The notes: generated from the letters alone by a model not told the origin. A DNA stretch of 64,000 bases from Hyphomonas sp. (GCA_020638455.1 JACKIK010000003.1:434001-498000), one strand, 5' to 3'. Positions 24,686 through 33,723 are shown, numbered from the stretch's first letter. Made by a program: numbers and translations.

Positions 24686-25603
24686 ATGGGTGTGCTGGAT
24701 GGCAAAGTGGTGCTGGTCACCGGAGGCGGCAACGGGATCGGCAAGGAAACGGCCCTGCTTGCCGCTAAGGAAGGCGCGAAAGTCGTCGTCAACGACCTCG
24801 GCGGCGGCCTCACCGGCGGCGACGAAGGCGATGCGGGCCCGGCCGAAAAAGTGGCGGCCGAAATCCGCGCCGCGGGCGGCGAAGCGGTCTCCAATTCCGA
24901 CAGCGTCACAGACATGCGCGCCGTCGAGGGCATGATCGAACAGGCGAAGGACAGCTTCGGCGGCCTGCATGCCATCATCAACCCGGCCGGCATCCTGCGC
25001 GACGGCATGTTCCACAAGATGTCGGAAGACGACTGGGACGCCGTCATCGACGTCCACCTGCGCGGCAGCTTCAATGTCACCCGCGCCGCCGTCGAACTCT
25101 TCCGCGAGAAGGAAGATGGCAGCTTCGTCCTCTTCACCTCCACGTCCGGCCTGATCGGCAATATCGGCCAGGCCAATTATGCCGCCGCCAAGATGGGCAT
25201 TGTCGGTCTCTCCCGCATCATCGCCATGGAAGGCGAGCGCAAGAATGTCCGCTCAAATGTCATCGCGCCGTTCGCCTGGACGCGCATGATCGCCTCGATC
25301 CCGGTCAAGGACGAGGCCGGCGCCCAGCGGGTCGAGCGGATCAAGAACTCGATGCGCGCCGACCAGGTCGCCCAGCTCGCCGTCGCTCTCTGCGCCGACA
25401 AGGCAAAGCACGTTTCCGGCCAGATCTTCTGCGTCCGCGGCAACGAGGTCGTCCTGTTCGACCAGCCGCGCCCGGTGAAGTCCCTCGCCCGGATGGAAGG
25501 CTGGACGCCGGAAACCCTGATCGACCATGCCCTGCCCGCCATGCAGGGCAGCTTCTTCGGCATGGGCGCCTCGGCCAGCGTCTTCCCCTACGACCCGGTC
25601 TAG
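24686..25603 (+). CDS. SDR, multifunctional-enzyme-2-type 3-hydroxyacyl-CoA dehydrogenase-like
   Basis: 305 residues from the ATG at 24686 (AAGGGAGA upstream). The cofactor loop is TGGGNGIGKETALLAAKEGA, and the insert NDLGGGLTGGDEGDAG is typical of the peroxisomal MFE-2 dehydrogenase group. Catalytic Ser (FTSTSGLIG) and NYAAAK are intact. The structural NNAG motif reads NPAG here. A C-terminal extension past the SDR core (VLFDQPRPVKSLARMEGW) is also seen in this family. Likely acts on beta-hydroxyacyl-CoA in fatty-acid breakdown. The MscS gene starts ten bases later. Confidence 0.88.
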   Translation: MGVLDGKVVLVTGGGNGIGKETALLAAKEGAKVVVNDLGGGLTGGDEGDAGPAEKVAAEIRAAGGEAVSNSDSVTDMRAVEGMIEQAKDSFGGLHAIINPAGILRDGMFHKMSEDDWDAVIDVHLRGSFNVTRAAVELFREKEDGSFVLFTSTSGLIGNIGQANYAAAKMGIVGLSRIIAMEGERKNVRSNVIAPFAWTRMIASIPVKDEAGAQRVERIKNSMRADQVAQLAVALCADKAKHVSGQIFCVRGNEVVLFDQPRPVKSLARMEGWTPETLIDHALPAMQGSFFGMGASASVFPYDPV

Positions 25604-25612
25604 GGAGGCCGG

Positions 25613-27067
25613 ATGGAAGAGGACTCCGTCACCTACCAGAAATGCATCACAGGCAGCGACGGTCTTTCCTATTGCCGTCAGATCGCAGCGGAGGAGCTTC
25701 CCGCAGCCCCTCCGCCTGCGGCTGAGGCTGCAACGGCCGGCCCGCTCGACCATGCCCGCGCCGCCCTCGCCCCGGTGATCGACCATCCGGCCGGCTGGGC
25801 GCATGCGCACCTGCTGCAGCCTTCCGTCCTCTACCCCGCCCTCATTCAGGCGGGCGTGATCCTCGGCGCTCTTCTGGTGGCCCTGGTCGCCACGCCGCTC
25901 GGCAAGCGCGCGATGAATGTCAGCCTGCGGAAATTCGTCACCCCGCCGCGCGGACCGCTCATGGACTCGCTCCGCAACCTGATCGGCCCGGCCATCCTGG
26001 CGATGCTCCTGTTTGCGGCCGAAGCAATGTTGCGCGGCAGCGGCCAGCCCGCCGCGCTGGTGCGCATTGCCGCCTCGCTCGCCATCGCCTGGGCACTGAT
26101 TCGGGCCGTCACCGCCCTCTTCCCGCCCGGCTTCCGCAAGCCGCTCGGCATCGTCATCTGGGTCTTCGCCGTCTTCAACGCCTTCGGCGTGCTGGACGAG
26201 GTGATGGCCTGGCTCTCTTCCATCGGCCCGCCCTTCGGCGACCGCACCATCAGCCCCGTCTTCGTCGCACAGGCCGCCGGCACCGCCGCCCTCTTCCTGT
26301 TCGGCGCCAACTGGCTGTCGAAGAAGCTGAAGACCCGCGTCGACGAACTGCCCCAGGTCGAACCCTCGATCCGCATCCTGCTCGGCAACGCGCTGCAGAT
26401 CGGCCTGTTCTTCGGCGCCGTCGTGCTGACGCTTGCCGGGCTCGGTATCCCGCTCTCCGGCCTCGCCGTGCTCGGCGGCGCGCTCGGCGTCGGCCTCGGC
26501 TTCGGCATGCAGCAGATCGTGTCGAACTTCATATCCGGCGTCATCCTCCTGTCCGACCGCTCCATCAAGCCGGATGACTTGATCGAGGTCGACGACCAGA
26601 TCGGCGTCGTGAAATCCCTCGGCCTCCGTTACGCTTCGGTGGTCACACGCGACGGCACCGAACATCTCATCCCGAACGAGATGCTGGTGACGGACAAGGT
26701 CGTGAACTGGTCCTTCTCGGACAAGAAGGTACGCCTCCGCCGCCGCATGCGGATCGAATACGAGACCGATCTCGAACTCGCCATCCGCCTGATGGAAGAA
26801 GGCGCCCGCGGCGTGCCCCGCGTGCTCATGGAGCCGCCGCCAAAAGGCTTCGTCATGGAATTCGGCGAAGAGGCCATCGAGCTCGAAATCCGCTTCTGGA
26901 TCGAGGACCCGGAAAACGGCAAGTCCAACGTCACCTCGGACGTGCTGCGCGCCATCTGGAAGAACTTCACCGCCAACGGCATCGACATCCCGCTCCGCCG
27001 CGAGGAAGTCCTGATCGAGCCGGGCTCCACCATCAAGGTCGAAATGGTCCCGCCCGGCGGGGAGTAG
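25613..27067 (+). CDS. MscS-family mechanosensitive ion channel
   Basis: 484 residues. A hydrophilic N terminus is followed by about five or six TM helices (~75-290). The pore-lining helix is LAVLGGALGVGLGFGMQQIV, the Gly/Ala-rich TM3 of MscS, followed by SNFISGVILLSDRSIKPDDL. The cytoplasmic beta domain contains RYASVVTRDGTEHLIPNE. It releases solutes on osmotic downshock. It follows the SDR gene by nine bases on the same strand and is followed by a palindromic repeat. Confidence 0.93.
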   Translation: MEEDSVTYQKCITGSDGLSYCRQIAAEELPAAPPPAAEAATAGPLDHARAALAPVIDHPAGWAHAHLLQPSVLYPALIQAGVILGALLVALVATPLGKRAMNVSLRKFVTPPRGPLMDSLRNLIGPAILAMLLFAAEAMLRGSGQPAALVRIAASLAIAWALIRAVTALFPPGFRKPLGIVIWVFAVFNAFGVLDEVMAWLSSIGPPFGDRTISPVFVAQAAGTAALFLFGANWLSKKLKTRVDELPQVEPSIRILLGNALQIGLFFGAVVLTLAGLGIPLSGLAVLGGALGVGLGFGMQQIVSNFISGVILLSDRSIKPDDLIEVDDQIGVVKSLGLRYASVVTRDGTEHLIPNEMLVTDKVVNWSFSDKKVRLRRRMRIEYETDLELAIRLMEEGARGVPRVLMEPPPKGFVMEFGEEAIELEIRFWIEDPENGKSNVTSDVLRAIWKNFTANGIDIPLRREEVLIEPGSTIKVEMVPPGGE

Positions 27068-27071
27068 GTTT

Positions 27072-27203
27072 CCCCCTCCGACCCGCTGCGCGGGCCACCT
27101 CCCCCGCAAGCGAGGGAGGATGGCACCTGCGGCACGTCCGGTCTTCATCCTCCCCTGCGAAGCGGGGGAGGTGGCAGCCGGCAAAGCCGGCTGACGGAGG
27201 GGG
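27072..27203. repeat. Palindromic dispersed repeat, two copies in inverted orientation
   Basis: Each arm reads CCCCCTCCG, a small variable hairpin, then CCACCTCCCCCGC, a short loop and GCG-GGGAGGATG. The left arm (27072-27122) and the right arm (27146-27203) are inverted copies. They fill the whole gap between the convergent mscS and mtgA stops and may act as a bidirectional terminator. A third copy lies at 33815-33864. Confidence 0.75.
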
Positions 27204-28292
27204 CTAGTCCGGGCTCCCGTCAGGCTCCAGCGGACGCGGCCTCAGGTCCGTCGGCCCATCGTCAGGCGTCTCCTCAGTTGCCGGATCATCCGGCTGCGCA
27301 GGCGCTGCCTCAGCCGGCACGTCCCCCTCTCCGCCCGCCTCGCGGAAGCGGTCCTGCGCGCCTTCAAGGAAGGCATCGAAATCGTCCTGTTGGCCCGGCT
27401 GAGCTTCAGGCGCCTCCTGCAGGACCTGCGGCGGGGTCGCCTCCGGCCCCTCGTCCGGCGCAGGCGGCAGGTCGGGCAGCACAGGGCGCGGCGCGGGCGT
27501 CTCGGGGCGGACTTCGCCGGGCTTCGACGGCGCCGCAGGTTGCGCCGGTGCCGGGCGGGGCGCCGGGTCGTTGCCAAGCACGCAGTTCGCCAGCCCCTCT
27601 GACTGCACAACGCGCATCCGCGCCTGCAGCGTTCCGGCCCGCTTCGACACATACGGCCCCGGCGGATCGACCCGCCATTTGTTGGGGCTTGGCAGCACCG
27701 CCGCCAGCAGCGCCGCTTCCCGCTCGGTCAGGTCGGAGGCCGGCTTGCCGAACCGCGCCTGCGCCGCGGCCTCGGCCCCGAATATCCCGTCGCCCCATTC
27801 GGCAACATTGAGATACGCCTCCATCACCCGGCGCTTGCCCCACATCCCGTCGATGAAGGTCGCGAACCAGGCTTCCACGGCTTTCCGCACAAAGCCGCCG
27901 CCATTCCAGAGGAAGACATTCTTCGCGGTCTGCTGCGTGATGGTCGAGGCCCCCCGCAGGCCCTTGCCGCCCTCATATTCGTCAATCGCCTTGCGGATCG
28001 CCGCAACATCAAGGCCATTGTGCTCACAGAAGCGGGTATCCTCCCCGGCGATGACTGCGCGTACAAGGTTCGGCGAAATATCGTCCAGCGACACCATCTT
28101 CCTGCGGATCTTCTCGCCTTCTATCGTGCGCTGCGCCATCAGGAACGTGCCCGGCACCGGCGCCACTTTCAGCGCCAGCGCATACAGGTGCACACCGACG
28201 AACGCGCCGAGCACGAATTTGATGATCCAGCTCGCCCAGTCATAGATGTAGGCGGTGGCCCTGGCTTTCGATTTCGTCTTCCTGCGGCTCAT
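27204..28292 (-). CDS. mtgA: Monofunctional biosynthetic peptidoglycan transglycosylase with acidic Pro-rich tail
   Basis: 362 residues from the ATG at 28292, which overlaps the queG stop as ATGA. One N-terminal TM helix (~24-45) precedes the GT51 domain, with motif 1 AGEDTRFCEHNG (catalytic Glu), GASTITQQTAKN and the KRRVMEAYLNVAEWG motif. It polymerises lipid II glycan strands in the periplasm. From about residue 245 a ~118-residue Pro/Glu/Asp-rich tail continues to the end; E. coli MtgA (about 242 residues) has nothing like it. Confidence 0.92.
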   Translation of the reverse strand: MSRRKTKSKARATAYIYDWASWIIKFVLGAFVGVHLYALALKVAPVPGTFLMAQRTIEGEKIRRKMVSLDDISPNLVRAVIAGEDTRFCEHNGLDVAAIRKAIDEYEGGKGLRGASTITQQTAKNVFLWNGGGFVRKAVEAWFATFIDGMWGKRRVMEAYLNVAEWGDGIFGAEAAAQARFGKPASDLTEREAALLAAVLPSPNKWRVDPPGPYVSKRAGTLQARMRVVQSEGLANCVLGNDPAPRPAPAQPAAPSKPGEVRPETPAPRPVLPDLPPAPDEGPEATPPQVLQEAPEAQPGQQDDFDAFLEGAQDRFREAGGEGDVPAEAAPAQPDDPATEETPDDGPTDLRPRPLEPDGSPD

Positions 28293-29404
28293 GCCCTGGC
28301 GGTCCATTCCTCGCGCACATCCGGGTCGGTCTCGCCCGGCAGGTGCTGTTCGCGCGCCAGAGAGGCCGCATCCGGGTCAAGTTGCAAGAGGGCCCAGACA
28401 GCTGCCCCCCGCACCAGCGGAGACGCATCCTGCAGCAGCGGCGCCAGCACGCTCGCCAGCCGCCCTTCCCCCGAATTGCCGATGGCGATGCAGACATTGC
28501 GCACGAACCGGTCCCGCCCGATCCGCTTGATCGGGGAGCCTGAAAACACGTCGCGAAAATCCGCATCGCTGAGCGCGGCCAGTTCGTCGAGCTCCGGCGC
28601 CTTCAGCTCCGCCCGCGCATGGAAGGCCGCCTCGCGCGCTGCGCTCGCAAACTTGTTCCACGGGCACACCGCCAGGCAATCGTCGCAGCCATAGATGCGG
28701 TTGCCCATCGCCGCGCGGAATTCGCGCGGGATCGGCCCCTTGTGCTCGATCGTGAGATAGGAAATGCAGCGCCGCGCATCGATCTGGTAGGGCGCCGGAA
28801 AAGCCCCCGTCGGGCAGGCATCGAGACAGTTTGTGCAATTGCCGCAACGGTCCGTCTCCGGATCATCCGGATCAAGCTCCGCATCAGTCAGCATCACGCC
28901 AAGGAAGAACCAGCTGCCAAGTTCCCGGCTCACCAGGTTCGTATGCTTGCCCTGCCAGCCAAGGCCCGCCCTCTCGGCCAGCGGCTTTTCCATCAGCGGC
29001 GCGGTATCGACAAACACCTTCACCTCGGCGCCCGTCTCGGCCACGAACTCCCCCGCCAGCTGCTTCAGCTTCTTCTTCAGCGTGTCGTGATAGTCCCGTC
29101 CCCGCGCATAGACAGAGATGTTTCCTGTCTTCCGTTGCGCCAACGTCTCCATCGGGTCGTGGTTCGGCCCGTAGTTCATCGCCACGACAACAGCGCTTTT
29201 CGCATCCGGCCACATCCCTGTCGGCGCCTTGCGCCGTTCCAGCGTCGTCTCCATCCAGTCCATTGTGCCATGCCGCCCGGCCGCCACAAACGCCTCCAGC
29301 CGCTCTCCCGCCGCCCACGCCGCATCCGCGCGCGCAATGCCGACGGCATCGAAGCCGAGCGCGCGCGCCTTCGCCTTTACGAAATCAGAAATCGAGATTG
29401 GCAT
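28289..29404 (-). CDS. queG: Epoxyqueuosine reductase
   Basis: 371 residues from the ATG at 29404. The cobalamin-binding reductase core includes YARGRDYHDTLKKKL and the RAGLGWQGKHTN motif. Two 4Fe-4S clusters are carried by CGNCTNCLDACPTGAF and by CDDCLAVCPWN. The HEAT-like C-terminal region completes the protein. It performs the last step of tRNA queuosine synthesis. It overlaps the fzlA-like gene by 20 bases upstream and mtgA by 4 downstream, so the three are co-transcribed. Confidence 0.96.
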   Translation of the reverse strand: MPISISDFVKAKARALGFDAVGIARADAAWAAGERLEAFVAAGRHGTMDWMETTLERRKAPTGMWPDAKSAVVVAMNYGPNHDPMETLAQRKTGNISVYARGRDYHDTLKKKLKQLAGEFVAETGAEVKVFVDTAPLMEKPLAERAGLGWQGKHTNLVSRELGSWFFLGVMLTDAELDPDDPETDRCGNCTNCLDACPTGAFPAPYQIDARRCISYLTIEHKGPIPREFRAAMGNRIYGCDDCLAVCPWNKFASAAREAAFHARAELKAPELDELAALSDADFRDVFSGSPIKRIGRDRFVRNVCIAIGNSGEGRLASVLAPLLQDASPLVRGAAVWALLQLDPDAASLAREQHLPGETDPDVREEWTARA

Positions 29405-30059
29405 AGTGCGGCGAGGGTCGCACGGCCTCCAGCCGGTCGGCAAGCAGCGGCCGGAAGCTCGGCCGCGACTTGATGCGCGCATACCATTCCTTGAGGTCCG
29501 GCACCGCCCGCCATTCGACATCGCCGAAATAGTCCACCGCCGACAGATGCGCCGCGGCCGCGAGGTCCGCCAGCGACAGCTGCCGCCCCGCCGCAAAGCC
29601 GTTCCGCTCCACCATCGCATTGAGGAAGGTCAGCCGCCCGCGCAGCGCATGTGCGCCCCGGCGCAGCTTCTCCGAATTCGGCTCGCGGTCGCGCCGCACC
29701 CACTGCATCACCCGCTCGGTGAGCAGGTTGTCGGTCACCTGTTCGAAGCCGGCCTCGACCCAGGCCCACAGCCGCCGCGCCTCGGCCCGGTCGCCCGGAT
29801 GCAGCGGCAGCAGATGGTCGCCATCGGTCGCCTCTTCGAGGTATTCGCAGATCGCCCGCGTGCCGATCGCGATAATGTGACCGGCGGGGCCCTCCTGCAC
29901 CAGCGCCGGCGCCACGGCGCCCGGTGCCAGCCGCGAAACATCCGGATGCGGCGACCACGGCGCGGAATCCACCGATTCAAACGCGATTCCCTTTTCGCCA
30001 AGGCAGAGGCGCACCAGGCGGCCGGCAGGATCGAAGGACCAGTGATAGAGACGCGTCAT
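29385..30059 (-). CDS. fzlA: FzlA-like glutathione S-transferase fold protein (FtsZ-binding division protein)
   Basis: 224 residues from the ATG at 30059. An N-terminal thioredoxin-like part (LYHWSFDPAGRLVRLCLGEK) and a helical part with LSLADLAAAAHLSAVDYFG are present. The C terminus runs RPSFRPLLADRL to PHYANLDF. The conserved aromatic/acidic C-terminal tail matches what I recall of Caulobacter FzlA, which binds FtsZ and activates constriction. Placement next to queG is also typical of alphaproteobacterial relatives. The assignment rests on recall of these features, and an ordinary GST is the alternative. Confidence 0.75.
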   Translation of the reverse strand: MTRLYHWSFDPAGRLVRLCLGEKGIAFESVDSAPWSPHPDVSRLAPGAVAPALVQEGPAGHIIAIGTRAICEYLEEATDGDHLLPLHPGDRAEARRLWAWVEAGFEQVTDNLLTERVMQWVRRDREPNSEKLRRGAHALRGRLTFLNAMVERNGFAAGRQLSLADLAAAAHLSAVDYFGDVEWRAVPDLKEWYARIKSRPSFRPLLADRLEAVRPSPHYANLDF

Positions 30060-30179
30060 TTCCTGAACACCCCCACGGCGTCCCCCAGACATAATCCACA
30101 GGAGTAAAGAACGTCTATCCGTAGCGGAAATCATGTGGTTCAACCCCGGGCATCGTACCCAGCAAGAAGAGACGTCGAC

Positions 30180-32915
30180 ATGACTCCCAGAACTTCCGCC
30201 TCTGTCCTCCTTGGTGCTGCCTCGCTGCTCGTGCTGGCGGCGTGCACCACACCCGAACCTGCTGCCGAAACAACAGCCGAACCCACAGCGCCCGCGGAAG
30301 TCGCCCCGATCCGTCTGGAAGAGCCGCCGACCGGCCAGCTCCCCGCCGACGTCCATCCCGTCGCCTATCGTCTCGACCTCGTCACTGACCCCCACAAGGA
30401 CAGCTTCACCGGCCATGAGGAGATCGACATCTCCATGGACGGCCCGCACGCCCGCATCTGGCTGCACGATCTCGGCCCCGACGTCTCCTCGCTGAAGGCC
30501 GTGCTGCCTGACGGCACCGAGATCGCCGGCACCATCACCACCGGCGTCACTGAAGACGGCGTCTCGCGCATCGATTTCGACACGACCCTGCCCTCCGGCG
30601 CCGCGACGCTGGTGATGGACTTCACCGCCCCCTATGACCGCAACCTCGCCGGCCTCTACAAGGTCGAACAGGCCGGCCGGCCCTATCTCGTCACCCAGAT
30701 GGAAGCCAGCGATGCGCGCCGCATGTTCGTCTCCTTCGACGAGCCGCGTTTCAAGACGCCCTATACGCTGACCGTCACCGCGCCGGTCGGCATGGCCATC
30801 GCCGCCAATGGTGCCCTCGACTCCTCAGAGGATGCCGGCAACGGCATGACGACCTACCACTTCAAGACGACGCGCCCGATCCAGTCCTATCTCGTCGCCC
30901 TGATGGTCGGCCCCTATGACAGTGTCACCGCAGCGCCGGTCCCGCCCAATGACATCCGCGGCGAGCCCGTCCCGCTGCGCGCCTTCGCAGCCGCCGGCAA
31001 GGGCTCCCAGCTCACCGATGCGCTCGCTATCACGCCCGCCATCATCGACTATCAGGAACACTATTTCGATTATCCGTACCCGTACGGAAAGCTCGACCTG
31101 ATCGCCGCAGCCGACTTCGCCTACGGCGCCATGGAAAATGCCGGCGCCATCGTCTATCGCGAGGCCGCCCTGCTGATCGACGAGCACACCTCGCTCGCCC
31201 GCCGCCGCGGCATCTTCTCCACCAATGCGCACGAGATCGCGCACCAATGGTTCGGAGACCTCGTCACCCCCGCCTGGTGGGACGATATCTGGCTCAACGA
31301 GGCCTTCGCCACCTGGATGGCGTCCAAGACGATGAACGCCGTCGACCCGGACGGCGGCTGGAAGCTCTCGCCGGTCAAATCCTCCCTCAACGCCATGCCG
31401 CTGGACAGCCTCGCCTCGACGCGCCAGATCCGCAACCCGATCGAGAAGACCGGCGACATCAACGACGCCTTCGACTCGATCACCTACCAGAAGGGCGCGA
31501 GCGTCCTCAACATGTTCGAGACCTATCTCGGCGAGGACGCTTTCCGCGATGGCATCCGCCTGCACATGAAGCGTCATGCCGACGGCAACGCCACGGTTGA
31601 CGATTTCATGCAGAGCCTCGCCGATGGCTCCGGCCAGCCGGATGTCGTGCCGGCCTTCCGCTCCTACATCATGCAGCCGGGCATCCCCTATCTCGATATC
31701 TCCCTGTCCTGCCCGGACGGCGGCCAGCCCGGCCTGACCATCACGCAGAGCCGCTATGCCCCGCTCGGCTCCACCATCGATACCGGAGCCCAGACCTGGC
31801 AGGTGCCTTTCGCCGCCGAAGTCCATGATAGCACGGGCACGCATGTCGTCCGCCGCATGCTGACGGACAAGACGACGGAAATCCCGCTCGACGATGGCTG
31901 CGCGGACTGGGTGATGCCGAATGCCGGCGGCGCCGGTTACTGGCGCTTCATCGCCGATGCGGATGACGCCGCTGCGCTGCGCGCAAACTTCACGGCGCTC
32001 GACGCGGGCGAGCAGATGATGCTGCTCGATTCCCAGATGGCCGGTTTCAATGCCGGCAAGGTCAGCACGGCTGACCTGATGGCCGACGCCCAGGCCGCCA
32101 TGACGGGTGCGCCGGACACGGTTGCCCAATCGCTCGGCGTGGCCGGCAAGCTGCACGGCCTGCTCGGCGACGAAGGCCGCACGAAACTCGCCGCATGGGT
32201 CGAGGCGACCTACGGCCCGGCCTGGAATGCGCTTTCGGCCAAGCCGGAAGCCGACAAGACCGATGCCGACCGCCTGCTCGCGCCGCAGCTCTGGAACACG
32301 CTGCTGACCTATGGTCAGCGGACGGATGAGCGCGCCGCCATGGCAAGCAGTGCGAAGGCCTATCTCGGCATCGGCCAGGACGCCGACGCAGCGGCGCTCT
32401 CGCCGGAAGACCTCGGTACGGCCGTCTCCATCGGCGTGCGCGATGGTGGCCGCGCCTTCTATGATGGCGCCCTTGCCTACACGCTCGCTTCGGACAACCA
32501 GACCGAGCGTTCCGCCATCCTCTACGCCCTCGCCGGCAGCGGCTCGGACGAGGACCTTGCAGACCTGTTCAAGCGCGCCCTCGGCGACGAGATCACGGGC
32601 AGCGAGCTCTACACGATCTATGCCGGCGCCATGGGCAACGAAAAAGGCCGCCCGGCCTTCTGGCAACTCGTGAAGGACAATTTCGCGACGCTGGTTGCCA
32701 AGATGCCGTCCGTCCGCCGTCCGCAACTGGCCCGCGCCACCGGCAATTTCTGCACGGCGGACGAAGTGGCCGACGCAGAGACCTTCTTCAAGGGCCAGGC
32801 AGACCTGATCTCAGGCTATGAGCGCTCGCTCGCCCAGGGCGTCGAAGCCGGCACCCTGTGCGCCACCCTGAAAGAAGCCAAATCCGCCGAAGTCGAAGCC
32901 GCTTTCGCGGAGTAA
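30180..32915 (+). CDS. M1-family aminopeptidase, lipoprotein
   Basis: 911 residues from the ATG at 30180. The signal ends in LAAC (Cys at about 20), followed by a Thr/Ala/Glu/Pro linker. M1 motifs: the exopeptidase FAYGAMENAGAI and the zinc site AHEIAHQWFGD with the distal Glu in WLNEAFATW. The C-terminal ERAP1-like domain (from ~590) is complete. It removes N-terminal residues from peptides, here anchored in the envelope rather than cytoplasmic as in PepN. Divergent from fzlA, with a 120-base promoter gap. Confidence 0.94.
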   Translation: MTPRTSASVLLGAASLLVLAACTTPEPAAETTAEPTAPAEVAPIRLEEPPTGQLPADVHPVAYRLDLVTDPHKDSFTGHEEIDISMDGPHARIWLHDLGPDVSSLKAVLPDGTEIAGTITTGVTEDGVSRIDFDTTLPSGAATLVMDFTAPYDRNLAGLYKVEQAGRPYLVTQMEASDARRMFVSFDEPRFKTPYTLTVTAPVGMAIAANGALDSSEDAGNGMTTYHFKTTRPIQSYLVALMVGPYDSVTAAPVPPNDIRGEPVPLRAFAAAGKGSQLTDALAITPAIIDYQEHYFDYPYPYGKLDLIAAADFAYGAMENAGAIVYREAALLIDEHTSLARRRGIFSTNAHEIAHQWFGDLVTPAWWDDIWLNEAFATWMASKTMNAVDPDGGWKLSPVKSSLNAMPLDSLASTRQIRNPIEKTGDINDAFDSITYQKGASVLNMFETYLGEDAFRDGIRLHMKRHADGNATVDDFMQSLADGSGQPDVVPAFRSYIMQPGIPYLDISLSCPDGGQPGLTITQSRYAPLGSTIDTGAQTWQVPFAAEVHDSTGTHVVRRMLTDKTTEIPLDDGCADWVMPNAGGAGYWRFIADADDAAALRANFTALDAGEQMMLLDSQMAGFNAGKVSTADLMADAQAAMTGAPDTVAQSLGVAGKLHGLLGDEGRTKLAAWVEATYGPAWNALSAKPEADKTDADRLLAPQLWNTLLTYGQRTDERAAMASSAKAYLGIGQDADAAALSPEDLGTAVSIGVRDGGRAFYDGALAYTLASDNQTERSAILYALAGSGSDEDLADLFKRALGDEITGSELYTIYAGAMGNEKGRPAFWQLVKDNFATLVAKMPSVRRPQLARATGNFCTADEVADAETFFKGQADLISGYERSLAQGVEAGTLCATLKEAKSAEVEAAFAE

Positions 32916-32955
32916 GCGCGCCTCACGCCCACGTTCCAAGGGGCGTGGGCGAAAT

Positions 32956-32978
32956 CCCCCTCTCCCTCGGGAGAGGGG
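32956..32978 (+). terminator. Hairpin terminator after the M1 aminopeptidase gene; also start of a repeat
   Basis: CCCCTCTCCC-TC-GGGAGAGGGG forms a 10-bp stem about 40 bases after the stop. It is followed by a TCAGGGGTGAGGGG tail that has a degraded inverted copy near 33040-33080, as in common proteobacterial intergenic repeats. Confidence 0.55.
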
Positions 32979-33132
32979 TCAGGGGTGAGGGGACGCGGCG
33001 TCTCGTTCCAGCGCCGGATGCGCGGACAGGCACAGGCACTATCCCTCATCCCCACGCCCGTCTCCCGAGGAAGAAGGGGCTTTTCGCATCCCTCAATCCG
33101 ACGGCATTCCGCCCCATGCCATCCTCTCCCGC

Positions 33133-33723
33133 ATGGAACACGACGACTTCCTCCGACAAAGCTGGCACGCCATCGCCCACGCGCTGGCCGAGGCAGGCGT
33201 GATCGCCGGCCTGCACGCCGCGCCGGCGACGATCGCAAAGAAAGTGAAGCGCCGCCTCACCTCGGAGCTTCGCCGCCTCGCCGTGCTCCTCCGCCGCCTG
33301 ATCTTCCTCATGGCGCTCAGCATGGAGCTCGCGCCGGCCGCATCGCGCGAAGGCCGCAACTGGTTCCGCCCGGAAGACACCTCGCCCAAAGCCCGCCGCC
33401 TCATTTTCCGCCTCGCCCCGGCCCCGTCCGGTCCGTTTCCGGACAGCCTCCGGCCGATGCAGCACATCCCGCAGCCCGGCCCTGTCGATGCCGCCCCGGT
33501 CACCGCCCGCTGGCAGGCCATGCTCGACGTGCTGAAACACGCCCGCCGCCGCGCGACGCGCCTCGCCCGCAACATCCAGCGCTGGCAGGCAGCGGGCGTC
33601 GCAAAGCCATACGTCCTGCCCATGGCCCGCACGCACAGGCTGACCCCCGAGCTCGGCCTCATCGCCGGCGCCTTCACGAGCCTCATCAACCAGGCCCTCG
33701 CCCGCTGGCCCGACACGGGCTGA
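33133..33723 (+). CDS. Conserved-looking hypothetical protein, 196 aa
   Basis: I recognise no family. The protein is basic, Arg/Leu/Ala-rich and mostly helical. A hydrophobic stretch (LAVLLRRLIFLMALSMELAP) lies at ~48-67, a Pro-rich middle follows, and the C-terminal helical half contains ARWQAMLDVLKHARRRATRLAR. There is no signal peptide. It is flanked on both sides by intergenic palindromic repeats, so it is transcribed alone. Codon usage matches its neighbours, which supports a real gene. Confidence 0.6.
   Translation: MEHDDFLRQSWHAIAHALAEAGVIAGLHAAPATIAKKVKRRLTSELRRLAVLLRRLIFLMALSMELAPAASREGRNWFRPEDTSPKARRLIFRLAPAPSGPFPDSLRPMQHIPQPGPVDAAPVTARWQAMLDVLKHARRRATRLARNIQRWQAAGVAKPYVLPMARTHRLTPELGLIAGAFTSLINQALARWPDTG

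Noticed and set aside
25253..27184. A 643-codon frame opposite the SDR and MscS genes
   Set aside because: Crosses two real genes and their gap; no motif, no ribosome site.
27072..27203. CRISPR array
   Set aside because: The repeats are inverted palindromes without regular spacers.
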